64,000 nucleotides of DNA from contig NZ_CP054585.1 of the NCBI RefSeq assembly GCF_003721435.2, forward strand, positions 1,116,001 to 1,180,000. Reading direction: 5' to 3'. The position numbers and the translations under genes were made by a program. The notes below the pieces were generated by a model. The model did not search any database and was not told the DNA's origin. It was given only the letters and a program-made list of their open reading frames with translations. The stretch is from Halorubrum sp. CBA1229 (GTDB taxonomy: Archaea; Halobacteriota; Halobacteria; Halobacteriales; Haloferacaceae). Positions 8,136-16,321 of this stretch are shown here, piece after piece; within the stretch, counting starts at the first letter, position 1; each line of letters starts with the position of its first letter.

Positions 8136-9476
8136 TCAGTCCCGCCGAGTCGCGAACCGGGCTATCGCGGCCGCCGAGAGCGCGCCCATGGCCGCGATTC
8201 CCGCGAGCACGAAGAACAGTTCGCGGGGACCGGCGCGGGTGAGAACCCACCCCGCGAGCGCGGCGCCGAGCGAGCCGACGCCGAAGATACCGAGGTACGT
8301 GTAGCCGAACGAGATGCCGCGCGCCTCGCTCGGCGAGTAGGCCGCGACCGTCGCCTGCGAGAGCGGCTGGACCGTGAACAGCGCCACCCCGAGCGCGAGC
8401 GACACCGCGAGGAACGACGCGGTGGTCGCGCCGGCGGGAACGAAAAGCAGCGCGAGTGCCGCCAACACGGCCATGAGGATCATCAGTCCTCGCTCCGGGG
8501 GGATCCGGTCGGCGATCCGTCCACCGAGGTACTGCCCGAGCACGCCGACCATGAGGACGGCGACGTACAGGTACCGCGCGAGGTCGAACTCCTCGGCGTA
8601 CGGGCTGTCGGGGTCGATCAGCCGGACGTCGACCAGCCCGCCGAGCGCGTCCCCGAGCAGGTCCGGCAGGAACGTGAGGAACGTCCGGTAGTAGAGCCCG
8701 CTGAACGTGACGAACGCGAACACGATCAGGAACCCGCCAGCGAGGAGGACCCGGGTGTCGTCGACGATCGTCGACGGCGACACCTCGCCTTTGGCGGCGT
8801 CGGGGGCGCCGCCGTCGTCGCCGTCGACGCCGCCATCGCTGTCGTCGCCGGCGCCGTTGCTGTCGCCGTCGCTGTCGCCGCCCCCGCCCCCATCGCCGCC
8901 GTCGGCGACCGCGGACTCCGGGAGCGCCGCGTCGACGTCGACGGTGGCTCCGTAGGCGGCGACGACGACCGCCGGGACCGTGAGCGCGACCGCGACGATC
9001 CGCCAGTCGAACGCCAAGAGGAGCAGCGCGGTCGCCAGCGGACCGAGCGCGATCCCGAGGTTCCCGCCGATCCCGTGGTAGCCGAGGGCGGTGCCGCGGC
9101 GGTCGACCGACTTGGAGATCAGCGACAGCCCCGCGGGGTGGTAGACGCTCGCGGTGACGCCCCACACGGCGATCGCGAACCCGAGCGCGGGGAGGGTCGG
9201 GGCGACGCTCACGAGGAGGAACGACGCCGCCATCCCCCCGAGACAGGCGAGGATGAGCGCCTTGGAGCCGAAGCGGTCGACAAGGATGCCGCCCGGGAGC
9301 GCGCCGACCCCGAACAGCCCGTAGCCGACCGTGGAGATGAGTCCGAGCGTGGCCGCGGTCGTCGAGAACTCCGCGATCCACACCGTCAGCAGGATCGGGA
9401 TCGAGAGCTCGTAGGTGTGGACGAGCCCGTGCGAGCCGGCGGTGAAGGCCACGATCCGTCGCTCGGCGGCATCCAT
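8136..9476 (-). CDS. MFS transporter
   Basis: 446 residues with about 12 hydrophobic segments in two halves. The MFS loop 2-3 motif appears as GALPGGILVDRFGSK, with an equivalent GQYLGGRIADRIPPERG in the second half. The central cytoplasmic linker (about 190-235) is an unusual Gly/Asp/Ser low-complexity run, typical of halophilic expansion. Substrate unknown. It is a secondary transporter of the cytoplasmic membrane. Confidence 0.85.
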   Translation of the reverse strand: MDAAERRIVAFTAGSHGLVHTYELSIPILLTVWIAEFSTTAATLGLISTVGYGLFGVGALPGGILVDRFGSKALILACLGGMAASFLLVSVAPTLPALGFAIAVWGVTASVYHPAGLSLISKSVDRRGTALGYHGIGGNLGIALGPLATALLLLAFDWRIVAVALTVPAVVVAAYGATVDVDAALPESAVADGGDGGGGGDSDGDSNGAGDDSDGGVDGDDGGAPDAAKGEVSPSTIVDDTRVLLAGGFLIVFAFVTFSGLYYRTFLTFLPDLLGDALGGLVDVRLIDPDSPYAEEFDLARYLYVAVLMVGVLGQYLGGRIADRIPPERGLMILMAVLAALALLFVPAGATTASFLAVSLALGVALFTVQPLSQATVAAYSPSEARGISFGYTYLGIFGVGSLGAALAGWVLTRAGPRELFFVLAGIAAMGALSAAAIARFATRRD

Positions 9477-9561
9477 TACGCCGGCGTTCGCGGTGTCGCG
9501 GCATAGGTTCGGGGGTAGCCGCCGGGGTTGCCGCGAGCCGCGGGCGACGGCGTCGGTCGAT

Positions 9562-10125
9562 TCAGTCCAGGTCCTCGGGCTGGGTCCCGACCCCCTCGGG
9601 CCAGCCCGTCGGCCGCGCCGCGGTGGGCTCGGCGTGCGAGCGCTTCAACACCATGGGGGTGCGCTCTAAGGAGAGCACGAGCTCGTCGTCCTGGTTGTAC
9701 GCGCGCAGCTCGGTGGTGACGATGCCGACGTGGTCGCGGGAGTCGGACTCGCGCTTGTCGAGGACCTCCGACTCGGCGAACAGCGTGTCGCCGTGGAAGA
9801 CGGGGGCGTGGTGGCGGATCTCGTCGTAGCCGAGGTTCGCCGTGGCGTTAGCGCTCACGTCGGCGACGCTCATCCCGACCGCGAGCGCGATGACGAAGGT
9901 GCCGTCGACGAGGCGCTCGCCGAACTCCGTCTCGGCGGCGTACGCCTCGTTGAAGTGCATCGGGTTGACGTTCATCGTGAGGTTGGTGAACCAGACGTTG
10001 TCCGTCTCCGTCACCGTCCGCCCGTAGGGGTGTTTGTAGACGTCGCCGACCGCGAAGTCCTCGTAGTACCGTCCCTCCCAGCCGCCGACGAGCCGGCGGT
10101 CGCGCGTCTCGGTGTCGCGAGTCAT
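9562..10125 (-). CDS. MaoC-like (hot-dog fold) dehydratase
   Basis: 187 residues. EDFAVGDVYKHPYGRTVTETDNVWFTNLTMNVNPMHFNEAYAAET carries the MaoC hydratase pattern, with the Asn-Pro-x-His turn (MNVNPMHF, about residue 55) that places the catalytic Asp/His-type pair, then DGTFVIALAVGMSVAD. Predicted to hydrate an enoyl-CoA or related acyl-CoA. The substrate cannot be decided; methylaspartate-cycle mesaconyl-CoA hydratases are longer. Cytoplasmic. Confidence 0.85.
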   Translation of the reverse strand: MTRDTETRDRRLVGGWEGRYYEDFAVGDVYKHPYGRTVTETDNVWFTNLTMNVNPMHFNEAYAAETEFGERLVDGTFVIALAVGMSVADVSANATANLGYDEIRHHAPVFHGDTLFAESEVLDKRESDSRDHVGIVTTELRAYNQDDELVLSLERTPMVLKRSHAEPTAARPTGWPEGVGTQPEDLD

Positions 10126-10188
10126 ACCGAGTACCGACGACGACGGCCGTGAAAAAGGGGGTGCGTTCGCGGGGGTCGACGCCCGCCG

Positions 10189-10323
10189 CTACGCGAAGTT
10201 GAACGACGTGTACAGCAGCAGCCCGACGGAGACGACGGTGACCAGCACCAGCCAGCCGATCATGATCGCGCCCATCTGGCGATGCGAGAGGTTCTGTCCC
10301 TCGAGGATCTCGGAAACGCCCAT
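10189..10323 (-). CDS. 44-aa single-pass membrane microprotein
   Basis: ATG at 10323 to TAG at 10189-10191. Residues 1-16 are polar (SEILEGQNLSHRQ) and residues 17-42 form one transmembrane helix (MGAIMIGWLVLVTVVSVGLL then LYTSF). The short cytosolic leader and single helix resemble small accessory subunits of membrane complexes, but no partner is identifiable. Supported by uninterrupted frame, hydrophobic pattern and GC-rich third positions. Confidence 0.65.
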   Translation of the reverse strand: MGVSEILEGQNLSHRQMGAIMIGWLVLVTVVSVGLLLYTSFNFA

Positions 10324-10426
10324 GTCCCGACCGATTCGCCGAGAGTATTTAATGGCTTCCAAGAGTGCGACGCCGCCGCGCTCGCGGACTCCCCGTCCGT
10401 CGGCCGATGGCGGCCGCGAGCGCCGG

Positions 10427-11281
10427 CTACCACTCGGCGTACGCGAGGTAGTCGGTCCCCTCGTACGCGAGGAGCCACGTGCCGTAGGAGTCGTGTACGT
10501 CGACCCCGTCGCGGTCCCGGATCCGGTCGATCACCGACCGGAACGCCTCGTCGTCCTCGAAGTACGCGCCCTCGATCGCCTCCTCGACGACGGCGCGCTC
10601 GGCGTCGGAGAGCCCCGAGAGCGCGAACAGGTACCGGTCTCGCACCCGGTCGGCGAACGCCTCGACGTCGGGCGCGACCTCGGTCACCTCGTACCGGTAC
10701 TCGCGCTCCGTCGCGGTGCGCGAGTCGACCTCGACGCGGTACCGCTCCCCGTCGCGAACGACCGCGTCGTACCGCTGGTCCGGGACGAACGCCGAGTCGT
10801 TTCCCACCTCCGCGGCGGTCCCGTAGTCGATCCCGACGGCCGTGTCGGGGTCCGGCGGGTCGTCCCCCGATAGGATCGGGCGGAGCCGCTCGCGGTCGGT
10901 CTCGGGGAGGTCCTCGTAGGCGACCTCGCGGAGCCCGTCGGTCGCGTCGTCGCCGGCCGCCTCGACCGTGACCGTGTAGACGGTCACCTCGCCGCTCCCG
11001 ACTTGCGTCTCGCTCACCTCGTAGACGCGCCCGTCGACCCGGGCCGCGTCGACGTGGTCGAACAGCGCGGACCGGCCGCTTCGCGTGGCCGAGCCGTTGT
11101 CGCGGGCCGACGCGACGACCTCGTACGCCTCGGAGCCGGGTTCCGGCGCCGTCGACACCGAGTCCGCGATCGTCTCCGTCGTCGCCGCCTCGAAGTCGAG
11201 GACGACGGCGGGGTGGCCGCACCCGGCGAGAGAGACGGAGAGGAGGGCGGTTCCGGTCGCGAGGACCTGGCGGCGGTACAT
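10427..11281 (-). CDS. Tat-exported lipoprotein of unknown function
   Basis: 284 residues from the ATG at 11281; an upstream extension in the same frame lacks a plausible start. The N-terminus MYRRQVLATGTALLSVSLAGCG shows a twin Arg, a hydrophobic core and the lipobox LAGC, so Cys-21 or so is probably lipid-anchored after Tat export. The mature part is acidic, rich in beta strands and Tyr/Val, with no catalytic motif. Probably an extracellular solute-facing or envelope protein. Confidence 0.75.
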   Translation of the reverse strand: MYRRQVLATGTALLSVSLAGCGHPAVVLDFEAATTETIADSVSTAPEPGSEAYEVVASARDNGSATRSGRSALFDHVDAARVDGRVYEVSETQVGSGEVTVYTVTVEAAGDDATDGLREVAYEDLPETDRERLRPILSGDDPPDPDTAVGIDYGTAAEVGNDSAFVPDQRYDAVVRDGERYRVEVDSRTATEREYRYEVTEVAPDVEAFADRVRDRYLFALSGLSDAERAVVEEAIEGAYFEDDEAFRSVIDRIRDRDGVDVHDSYGTWLLAYEGTDYLAYAEW

Positions 11282-11446
11282 GTGTGAAAGTGACAACCAC
11301 AGATACCGAAAGCGTTGCGGTTGGAGGGGGTCGGCGAAAAGGTCGGGATCGCCGATGCGTTGATCGACAAGTAGCCACACCGCTGCCTGTCGATCGCTGG
11401 CGGAGCGTTCATCCGATTCCGCCTCGGAGGAAGCTTCAAGAGCGCT

Positions 11447-11463
11447 CGTATACGACGTATACG
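11447..11463. promoter_or_regulatory. perfect 17-bp palindrome at the vapBC start (operator)
   Basis: CGTATACG-A-CGTATACG is a perfect inverted repeat ending two bases before the antitoxin ATG at 11465. Antitoxins of this class normally repress their own promoter, so this is the likely autoregulatory operator. Its position over the transcription start of a leaderless mRNA would block initiation. Confidence 0.65.
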
Positions 11464-11464
11464 T

Positions 11465-11713
11465 ATGGGGACTCGCAACGTCCGGCTCGACGAGGACGTG
11501 TACGAGCGGATCAAAAGCGAGAAGCGGCCGGACGAGACGTTCTCCGAGGCCGTGGAACGGCTGATCGGCGGGTCGTCCCTGCTCGAACTGGCCGGAATCT
11601 TAAGCGACGAGGCGGCCGACGAGTTCCGGCGCGCTATCGACGAATCCGACGAGGCGGGCGCGCGGGAGATCGATGAGTTGGTCGACCGGTTCGACGGTGA
11701 CGATGATACTTGA
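11465..11713 (+). CDS. vapB: VapB-type antitoxin (DUF217-like)
   Basis: 82 residues. MGTRNVRLDEDVYERIKSEK opens a ribbon-helix-like DNA-binding segment, and ETFSEAVERLIGG plus an acidic C-terminal half form the toxin-neutralising part. This is the archaeal VapB (DUF217) layout. Its stop overlaps the toxin gene by 11 bp, which is normal for coupled synthesis of the pair. The palindrome just upstream probably serves autoregulation. Confidence 0.8.
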   Translation: MGTRNVRLDEDVYERIKSEKRPDETFSEAVERLIGGSSLLELAGILSDEAADEFRRAIDESDEAGAREIDELVDRFDGDDDT

Positions 11714-12095
11714 TTCGTCGTTTCTCATCGATCTGATGAACGGCGACGACGCGGCGGTGGAAGCCGCACGCGAGATCGAGGCGAGCAGCGTTCCCCAGAA
11801 GGTTCCGGCACAGGTCGTGTACGAGCTATACGTCGGCGTCGGCTACTCTGAGAACGCCGCTCGGGAAGTCGAGAGCATCCGATCGGTGCTGGAGTCGCGC
11901 CCAGTCATCGACTTCACCGAGGACATCGCGAAACGCGCCGGGCGCCTCGATGGGCGGCTCCGACGCGAGGGCAGTCGCATCGGGCAGGGCGACGTCAGGA
12001 TCGCTGCGACTGCGATACGTCACGACGAGCCGGTCATCACCGGGAATCCGAAGGATTTCAATCGAATTCCGGACGTGGACGTTCGCGAGTACTGA
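11703..12095 (+). CDS. vapC: VapC PIN-domain toxin ribonuclease
   Basis: 130 residues from the ATG at 11703. The PIN acidic residues are present: Asp-4 in MILDSSFLIDL, Glu-41 in VVYELYVGV, Asp-97 in GQGDVRIAATA and a final Asp/Asn in TGNPKDF. It should be an Mg2+-dependent RNase, usually acting on tRNA or rRNA when the antitoxin is degraded. All key residues are intact, so the toxin is probably active. Confidence 0.88.
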   Translation: MILDSSFLIDLMNGDDAAVEAAREIEASSVPQKVPAQVVYELYVGVGYSENAAREVESIRSVLESRPVIDFTEDIAKRAGRLDGRLRREGSRIGQGDVRIAATAIRHDEPVITGNPKDFNRIPDVDVREY

Positions 12096-12130
12096 AACGG
12101 CGCCCGCGACGTTGCTCGCGATGCAAAAAC

Positions 12131-12211
12131 GTGGACTCGCGGTACTACCGGATCACGGAATTCGGTCGCGCGTACCTCGCCGGCGGACTCACCGCGGACG
12201 ATCTGGAGTAG
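12131..12211 (+). pseudogene. C-terminal remnant of a winged-helix regulator
   Basis: The frame read from 12131 gives VDSRYYRITEFGRAYL followed by AGGLTADDLE and a TAG at 12209-12211. The pattern (R/K)YYxITExGRAYLxGxLxADDL is the wing and C-terminal helix of phiH1-repressor-like winged-helix proteins common on haloarchaeal elements. No start codon or helix-turn-helix part remains upstream, so only the tail survives. Confidence 0.6.
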
Positions 12212-12988
12212 CTACGCAATACCCAGCTCGCGGACCGCGTCCGCCGAGATCGTCACGTTGCGGTCGCCGAGCGTCACCGACTCGTCGGTCACTGTCGACA
12301 GGAACTCACGGAGTCCTTCGAGATAGTCTCTCGACCGCTTCTCCTGAATCACCATCGTCCGTTTCTCCGGATAGATCCTCGCTCGGTGGTCAATATAGAT
12401 CCGGGCGAACGACCGCTGAACCGACTCGGGGGCATCCCAAACAGTCGACGGGAAGCTATCGAGAGTCACTTTGTCGCCGGCCGGTGCGCCCATCGTGACG
12501 AGGCACCGCCCGAGTACTGAACCGTCGGCCACGGGAATCACCTCGGTGGCGCGGCCGTCGGTGGTCCCGTGTCGAACGGTCGTCTCGACACCGACTCGCT
12601 CGAACGCCGCCTCAATCTCGTCAACTCCCACGCGTTGGCCGGTCGCCACCGCGGGGACAAACGTCTGATTCGTGATGCTACCACCGGCGAGGATGTGGGC
12701 GAGGAGCTCGACGAGCCCCGCGGCGGTGTCGCCGTCGGGATCGGGATCGAGCCATCCGTAGTCGATCGCGGTATGGATCCCGCGGACCGGGTCGGGGATC
12801 CCGTCGTTGAGCCAGCCGCGAACGCGAGACGGCGGTAGATCGAGGGCGTTGCCGACGCGAGTTCGGCCGTGTTTCGGGTGTTCCGCGGCGTACCCCTGAA
12901 CGCGTCGGTAGTCGAGGACCTTCTCCCACGGGTCCGGATACTCTCGATCGCTGTAGGTGCGGGCGAGAGCTTGGGCCGTGGGCTGCAT
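12212..12988 (-). CDS. HTH protein with a degenerate LAGLIDADG-like domain
   Basis: 258 residues. Residues 30-62 look like a helix-turn-helix (RTRVGNALDLPPSRVRGWL). LVELLAHILAGGSI at 92-104 lines up with the first LAGLIDADG helix and GDGS turn of homing endonucleases, and LGRCLVTMGAPAGDK...RSFARIYIDHRA (159-203) resembles the LG.P.G.K...FLRGYFD part. The catalytic Asp of GDG is replaced by Ala-Gly-Gly, so cleavage is unlikely. By analogy with bacterial WhiA, this may be a DNA-binding regulator derived from a homing enzyme. It is divergent from the pilin gene and may control it. Confidence 0.55.
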   Translation of the reverse strand: MQPTAQALARTYSDREYPDPWEKVLDYRRVQGYAAEHPKHGRTRVGNALDLPPSRVRGWLNDGIPDPVRGIHTAIDYGWLDPDPDGDTAAGLVELLAHILAGGSITNQTFVPAVATGQRVGVDEIEAAFERVGVETTVRHGTTDGRATEVIPVADGSVLGRCLVTMGAPAGDKVTLDSFPSTVWDAPESVQRSFARIYIDHRARIYPEKRTMVIQEKRSRDYLEGLREFLSTVTDESVTLGDRNVTISADAVRELGIA

Positions 12989-13149
12989 GGCTATCGTTTA
13001 CACAGCAACGGATTTGACCTTGTGCATCTAATTTTCTCCGTTGATATTTATGGCACTAACTACATAAGCCAGGCCTACCTAGCGAGTAATAACCAGCTAA
13101 CCGATCGGAACGGAGCGACCGTTCATCGGTGGATCGCTGGGTTCAAACT

Positions 13150-13620
13150 ATGAAACCAAGCAACCTGTTCAATTCGGACGACCGTGCCGTGAGTCCCGTT
13201 ATCGGGGTCATTCTCATGGTCGCAATTACCGTGATTCTGGCCGCCGTCATCGGGACGTTCGTGCTCGGGCTCGGCGACTCGCTCGGTGACAGTCAGCCGA
13301 CAGCGCAATTAAATGCAGAGGCTCAAAATGGTGACTTGATTATTGAGCACAACGGTGGCGACGCAATCGGTGCTGAAGATCTGACTATCCAAGTTTCCAC
13401 CGCAGCAAACGGTAGCACGGAAGTCTCTGGGTTGTTCGACAGTGAATTTGGTGTGGGTGACACTGCGAATGCCACCTATGATACTAACGACTCTGGTGCG
13501 ACAGTGTCTGTAGATATTACTATCATTCACAACCCGAGCGATTCGATCCTGCTTGACCGCACAATCGATGCGAATGATGTTGACGGAACCGAGTTCGATG
13601 GACTGACCTGGTCCGTGTAA
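13150..13620 (+). CDS. type IV pilin (PibD-processed)
   Basis: 156 residues. The leader ends DDRA and is followed by [24 protein letters not shown], the haloarchaeal pilin N-domain; prepilin peptidase should cleave between Ala and Val near residue 13. The rest is a small Thr/Asn/Asp-rich beta domain, about 110 residues. ATG at 13150 fits the leader length better than the in-frame ATG at 13129. AT content is higher than in neighbouring core genes, which suggests lateral origin. It would be exported and assembled by a Pil machine encoded elsewhere (a related cluster lies at 50-60 kb). Confidence 0.9.
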   Translation: MKPSNLFNSDDRAVSPVIGVILMVAITVILAAVIGTFVLGLGDSLGDSQPTAQLNAEAQNGDLIIEHNGGDAIGAEDLTIQVSTAANGSTEVSGLFDSEFGVGDTANATYDTNDSGATVSVDITIIHNPSDSILLDRTIDANDVDGTEFDGLTWSV

Positions 13621-13632
13621 TTCTAGGTTAGC

Positions 13633-13893
13633 TCATCTCCAATTATTTTTGATTCGGGTTCGGTATTCCAACCCGATCCCCGAAGTATTACACAGTTCTT
13701 GGATAGTTACCGGATCATACTGAGCACGCCCGTCACGAATATTCTCTTCACTGTCCGCGAGATGTGCAAGTGCAGCATCAATCACTACACTCATAAGCGG
13801 ATCATCATCAAGACTGCTCGCCACAATCTCGCTCGCTTTTTCGAACTGTCGCTCGCGTTCGTCGGTGAGCTTGAGACTGGTCCAACCACTCAT
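13633..13893 (-). CDS. ribbon-helix-helix protein (DUF7386-like)
   Basis: 86 residues. MSGWTSLKLTDERERQFEKASEIVAS... gives one beta strand and two helices of a CopG/MetJ fold; the tail DPVTIQELCNTSGIGLEYRT is typical of a family found on haloarchaeal elements. Probable dimeric DNA-binding regulator. Start fixed by GGAGG seven bases before ATG (13893). That ribosome site lies inside a perfect hairpin (13901-13918), so translation may be controlled by structure or by the protein itself. It converges with the pilin gene. Confidence 0.7.
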   Translation of the reverse strand: MSGWTSLKLTDERERQFEKASEIVASSLDDDPLMSVVIDAALAHLADSEENIRDGRAQYDPVTIQELCNTSGIGLEYRTRIKNNWR

Positions 13894-13900
13894 ATATATA

Positions 13901-13944
13901 CCTCCGTATGCACGGAGGGCGCAACCCCGTTGGTCTCGACCAAC
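13901..13944. promoter_or_regulatory. two hairpins covering the RHH gene's ribosome site
   Basis: CCTCCGT (13901-13907) pairs with ACGGAGG (13912-13918) around a 4-nt loop, and GTTGGTC (13929-13935) pairs with GACCAAC (13938-13944). On the minus-strand RNA the first stem buries the GGAGG used by the gene starting at 13893. The pair could also be operator half-sites for the ribbon-helix-helix dimer. Confidence 0.55.
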
Positions 13945-14131
13945 TGACTCAGTCCTGTTCTTATACTCTCGCGATCAACAACAGCGAACTGTGCTGGTTG
14001 CCTCGGGAATCTGTCTGATTTGATCTACCTTCTGCGGCTACAGTCAACGATGAAGTGCATAGATCGCGGATCGTGAATACATCTACTTCGAACCCCACGG
14101 GGTCGCATCGAGAACCCCCTTGCAGCGGGTT

Positions 14132-14338
14132 TCACCGAATCCCCTCCGGAAGATCCGGGATCGTTCCGTCCGCGACCGCCCGAACGACGTAGACCCCACG
14201 GCCGAGTCGCTGGACGTGCATTCGTTGTTTGGCCGGTATCTCTCCGTCGTCGAGCACTCCGTCCATCCCGAGCTCGCCCTTGTCGAGCGTCACGCGGGGC
14301 GTTCCGTCGCAGTCCACGAGCTTGCGTAGTGGCGACAC
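14132..14338 (-). CDS. AbrB/MazE-like small DNA-binding protein (DUF8053-like)
   Basis: 68 residues from a GTG at 14338. RKLVDCDGTPRVTLDKGELGMDGVLDDGEI has the swapped-hairpin beta layout of AbrB-type proteins, ending ...VYVVRAVADGTIPDLPE. The family occurs on haloarchaeal mobile DNA. Probably a regulator or an antitoxin-like partner; no toxin gene is adjacent. Confidence 0.6.
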   Translation of the reverse strand: MSPLRKLVDCDGTPRVTLDKGELGMDGVLDDGEIPAKQRMHVQRLGRGVYVVRAVADGTIPDLPEGIR

Positions 14339-14439
14339 CGACTCTCACAGACACGGTGGGGTACAGAATGCTACCGGCGTATCCACAGCGTACCCACGAT
14401 CCGGGGTTTAATCATGACCACCGTGGCGCGCTCACGGGC

Positions 14440-14944
14440 ATGGCGAAAATGGAAATGGACGCGATCGACGCATCGTTCGTCGTCGGCCTCGCGAGCGTCT
14501 TCATGATCGCCGGTCACACCCGGACGAAGACGGCGAAGTCGATTCGGCGGGTCGCGTCGTCAGCAATCAACAAGCCGAGCCGGTCGGATCCGTGGATTGC
14601 GCGGCTTCTCGAATCTGAGAGCGGCAAAGACGAGTTCGCGGAGGCGGGCGACTACAGGGGGCTCACCGACACGGCCGAGACGTATCCCGAGCACGAGGCG
14701 AGCGAGTTCGCGATCGTGATGGAGGACGACGAGGACGGCGACGACGCAGTCGACGCCGACGATCTGAAGCGACGGGAAGCGACGGGAAGCGATCGACAAC
14801 GCGATCCGCGCGGTCAAGCGCCACGGCATGACCTACGCGGACGCAGACGACCTCGTGGGGTACTCCTCGGCGCGGGTCTCGGACCGGATCGCTGAGTACC
14901 GCGACGGCGACCACGGAGGATCGGTGAATGAGCTCGAAGCGTGA
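14440..14944 (+). pseudogene. membrane-anchored protein broken by a 10-bp tandem duplication
   Basis: ATG at 14440 starts a frame with a hydrophobic segment (FVVGLASVFMIAG) and an acidic stretch, ...DADDLKRREATGSDR. The sequence GACGGGAAGC occurs twice in tandem at 14771-14780 and 14781-14790. Removing one copy restores a single frame that runs on as ...LKRREAIDNAIRAVKRHG and then YADADDLVGYSSARVSDRI to the TGA at 14942-14944 (164 residues). With both copies the gene is frameshifted. Family not recognised. The restored C-terminus has a helix-turn-helix-like look. This may be decay or reversible slippage. Confidence 0.7.
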
Positions 14945-15002
14945 ATCGTTGGACTGCAAGCCAGTTCACTCGTTCATTCACTCGCCCACACCGGCGCATA
15001 CC

Positions 15003-15013
15003 TTATTTTATAC
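15003..15013 (+). promoter_or_regulatory. TATA box before the PD-(D/E)XK-like gene
   Basis: TTATTTTATAC stands out in otherwise GC-rich DNA, about 125 bp before the ATG at 15134. It is the strongest promoter candidate for the rightward genes of this region and implies a leader of about 95 nt. Confidence 0.45.
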
Positions 15014-15133
15014 GCGGACGATCCCGGCGGGGGGCGCGAATCCGCGCGGGGAGTTCGCGGTCGGATTCGATCGATCGACGTTCGACTCGCGTGGAGATCT
15101 CGAGTGCCAACCGCAACCCAAACAGATCGACCG

Positions 15134-15532
15134 ATGAGCTACGATCCCGCGATCGTTGGCTACTACGGGAAGCTCGTCGAGACGTGGGTGGCCGACAACT
15201 ATCCGATCGAACTCGACTATCCCGAGGTTGACGGGCTCAAGTTCGACGCGACCGGCGAGAGCGGTCGGCCGTGGGATGTGAAGGGCTCGATGGTCAACGG
15301 GGTCCGGCCGACGTTCAAGTTCTGGGAGGATCAACATCGGACGCTCGATCGTGAAGACGGTGGATATGTGCTTGTGTGGTATCGAGCAGAAGGTAGGAAG
15401 ATAACCGTTGTGTCGTCGCGGACAGTCCGCGCTCGGGACTTAGAGATCACGAACTGGACGAATCCCGGTGAGACGCACTATCGGAGACATTCTCGGGGAG
15501 CGCAGATATTGGCAGACCGATTATATTTTTGA
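15134..15532 (+). CDS. PD-(D/E)XK-like nuclease of the resolvase/restriction type
   Basis: 132 residues. YYGKLVETWVADNY supplies the early helix with Glu, LKFDATGESGRPWDVKGS carries the Asp followed by D-V-K that fits the D...(D/E)xK site, and YVLVWYRAEGRKITVVSSRTV is the strand after the site. This is the core of small Holliday-resolvase-like or restriction-like nucleases. The C-terminal part (ITNWTNPGETHYRRHSRGAQIL) is rich in His and Arg. It could be a defence nuclease or a repair enzyme of a past element; no partner is obvious. Confidence 0.5.
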   Translation: MSYDPAIVGYYGKLVETWVADNYPIELDYPEVDGLKFDATGESGRPWDVKGSMVNGVRPTFKFWEDQHRTLDREDGGYVLVWYRAEGRKITVVSSRTVRARDLEITNWTNPGETHYRRHSRGAQILADRLYF

Positions 15533-15653
15533 ATTCTATGATATTATACACTTCCAAGAAGATCTCTGAAAACAGTCCAATTTACCAGAGCGAATGGTTA
15601 ACAAAAAATCGGCTGGATTAGATATATATGTTTTAGCATATTGTCACTAATTA

Positions 15654-16235
15654 ATGCTGGAGCAGATCCTCGCCGAACACGGTGGTCGAGTGGTAACAGG
15701 TCTATTTGCAGTGATTTCGGGAATCGTCGGTGTGGTTGGGACGTACGTTTACCAGACAAGGGTAGCTGATAAGAAAATTGAAGCGGGTAACAGACGAGCA
15801 GTAGCAGACTATTTCTTACAAAAAAAAGCAGACGGTCTGGTTAACCTTCTAGGTAGTACGGAGAAAGTCTACGCAAAAACCATAGAACGTGCAAGAATAG
15901 TCTCAGAGGGCAGAAAGCCCTCCGTCGAACAAACAGAAGAAGCAGTTGAAGCGCTATCTGAATTTGAGCGTGCTATCCGGATAAACCGGGTGTTTCTTGA
16001 TCAGGAGGCAAATAAAAATGCGAAGCATATGCTCGATATGTGCCGAAGACATATTTTACATTCATCTTATAATCAGTTACCCAGTTACAGCCAAAACCCA
16101 GACGCTGAGGAATGGGAAGAGGTAAAACAGACATTTATTGATTTCAGAAGTTCCGTGAATTCAATTATTAATGAATCAATTATTGACTTTGATCAAGAAC
16201 AAGAAACTGAGCAGAGCAAAGACACTGGAGGATAG
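15654..16235 (+). CDS. membrane-anchored helical-bundle protein, AT-rich
   Basis: 193 residues. One transmembrane helix near the N-terminus (VVTGLFAVISGIVGVVGTYVY, about 12-32) is followed by a long cytosolic all-helical domain (KKADGLVNLLGSTEKVY..., EALSEFERAIRINRVFLDQEANKN). The layout matches a widespread family of single-TM hypothetical proteins with an FL..K...L...LY core seen in accessory and defence regions. Codon use is strikingly AT-rich against the rest of the window, so the gene was probably acquired recently. The TATA-like TAGATATATATG lies just upstream. Confidence 0.65.
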   Translation: MLEQILAEHGGRVVTGLFAVISGIVGVVGTYVYQTRVADKKIEAGNRRAVADYFLQKKADGLVNLLGSTEKVYAKTIERARIVSEGRKPSVEQTEEAVEALSEFERAIRINRVFLDQEANKNAKHMLDMCRRHILHSSYNQLPSYSQNPDAEEWEEVKQTFIDFRSSVNSIINESIIDFDQEQETEQSKDTGG

Positions 16236-16321
16236 GAGAGAATTTATTACTTGCCTACCATCCTCTTTGGCCATCTCTCCGTCATCTATTTACTCCCACT
16301 GGCGTGTGAACAGTTTATCAC

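Noticed and set aside
12132-12142. Third att-like site TGGACTCGCGG
   Set aside because: Only 11 bases match and they fall within the remnant coding sequence VDSRYY, so chance similarity is as likely as a real site. It is mentioned only in support of the accretion idea.
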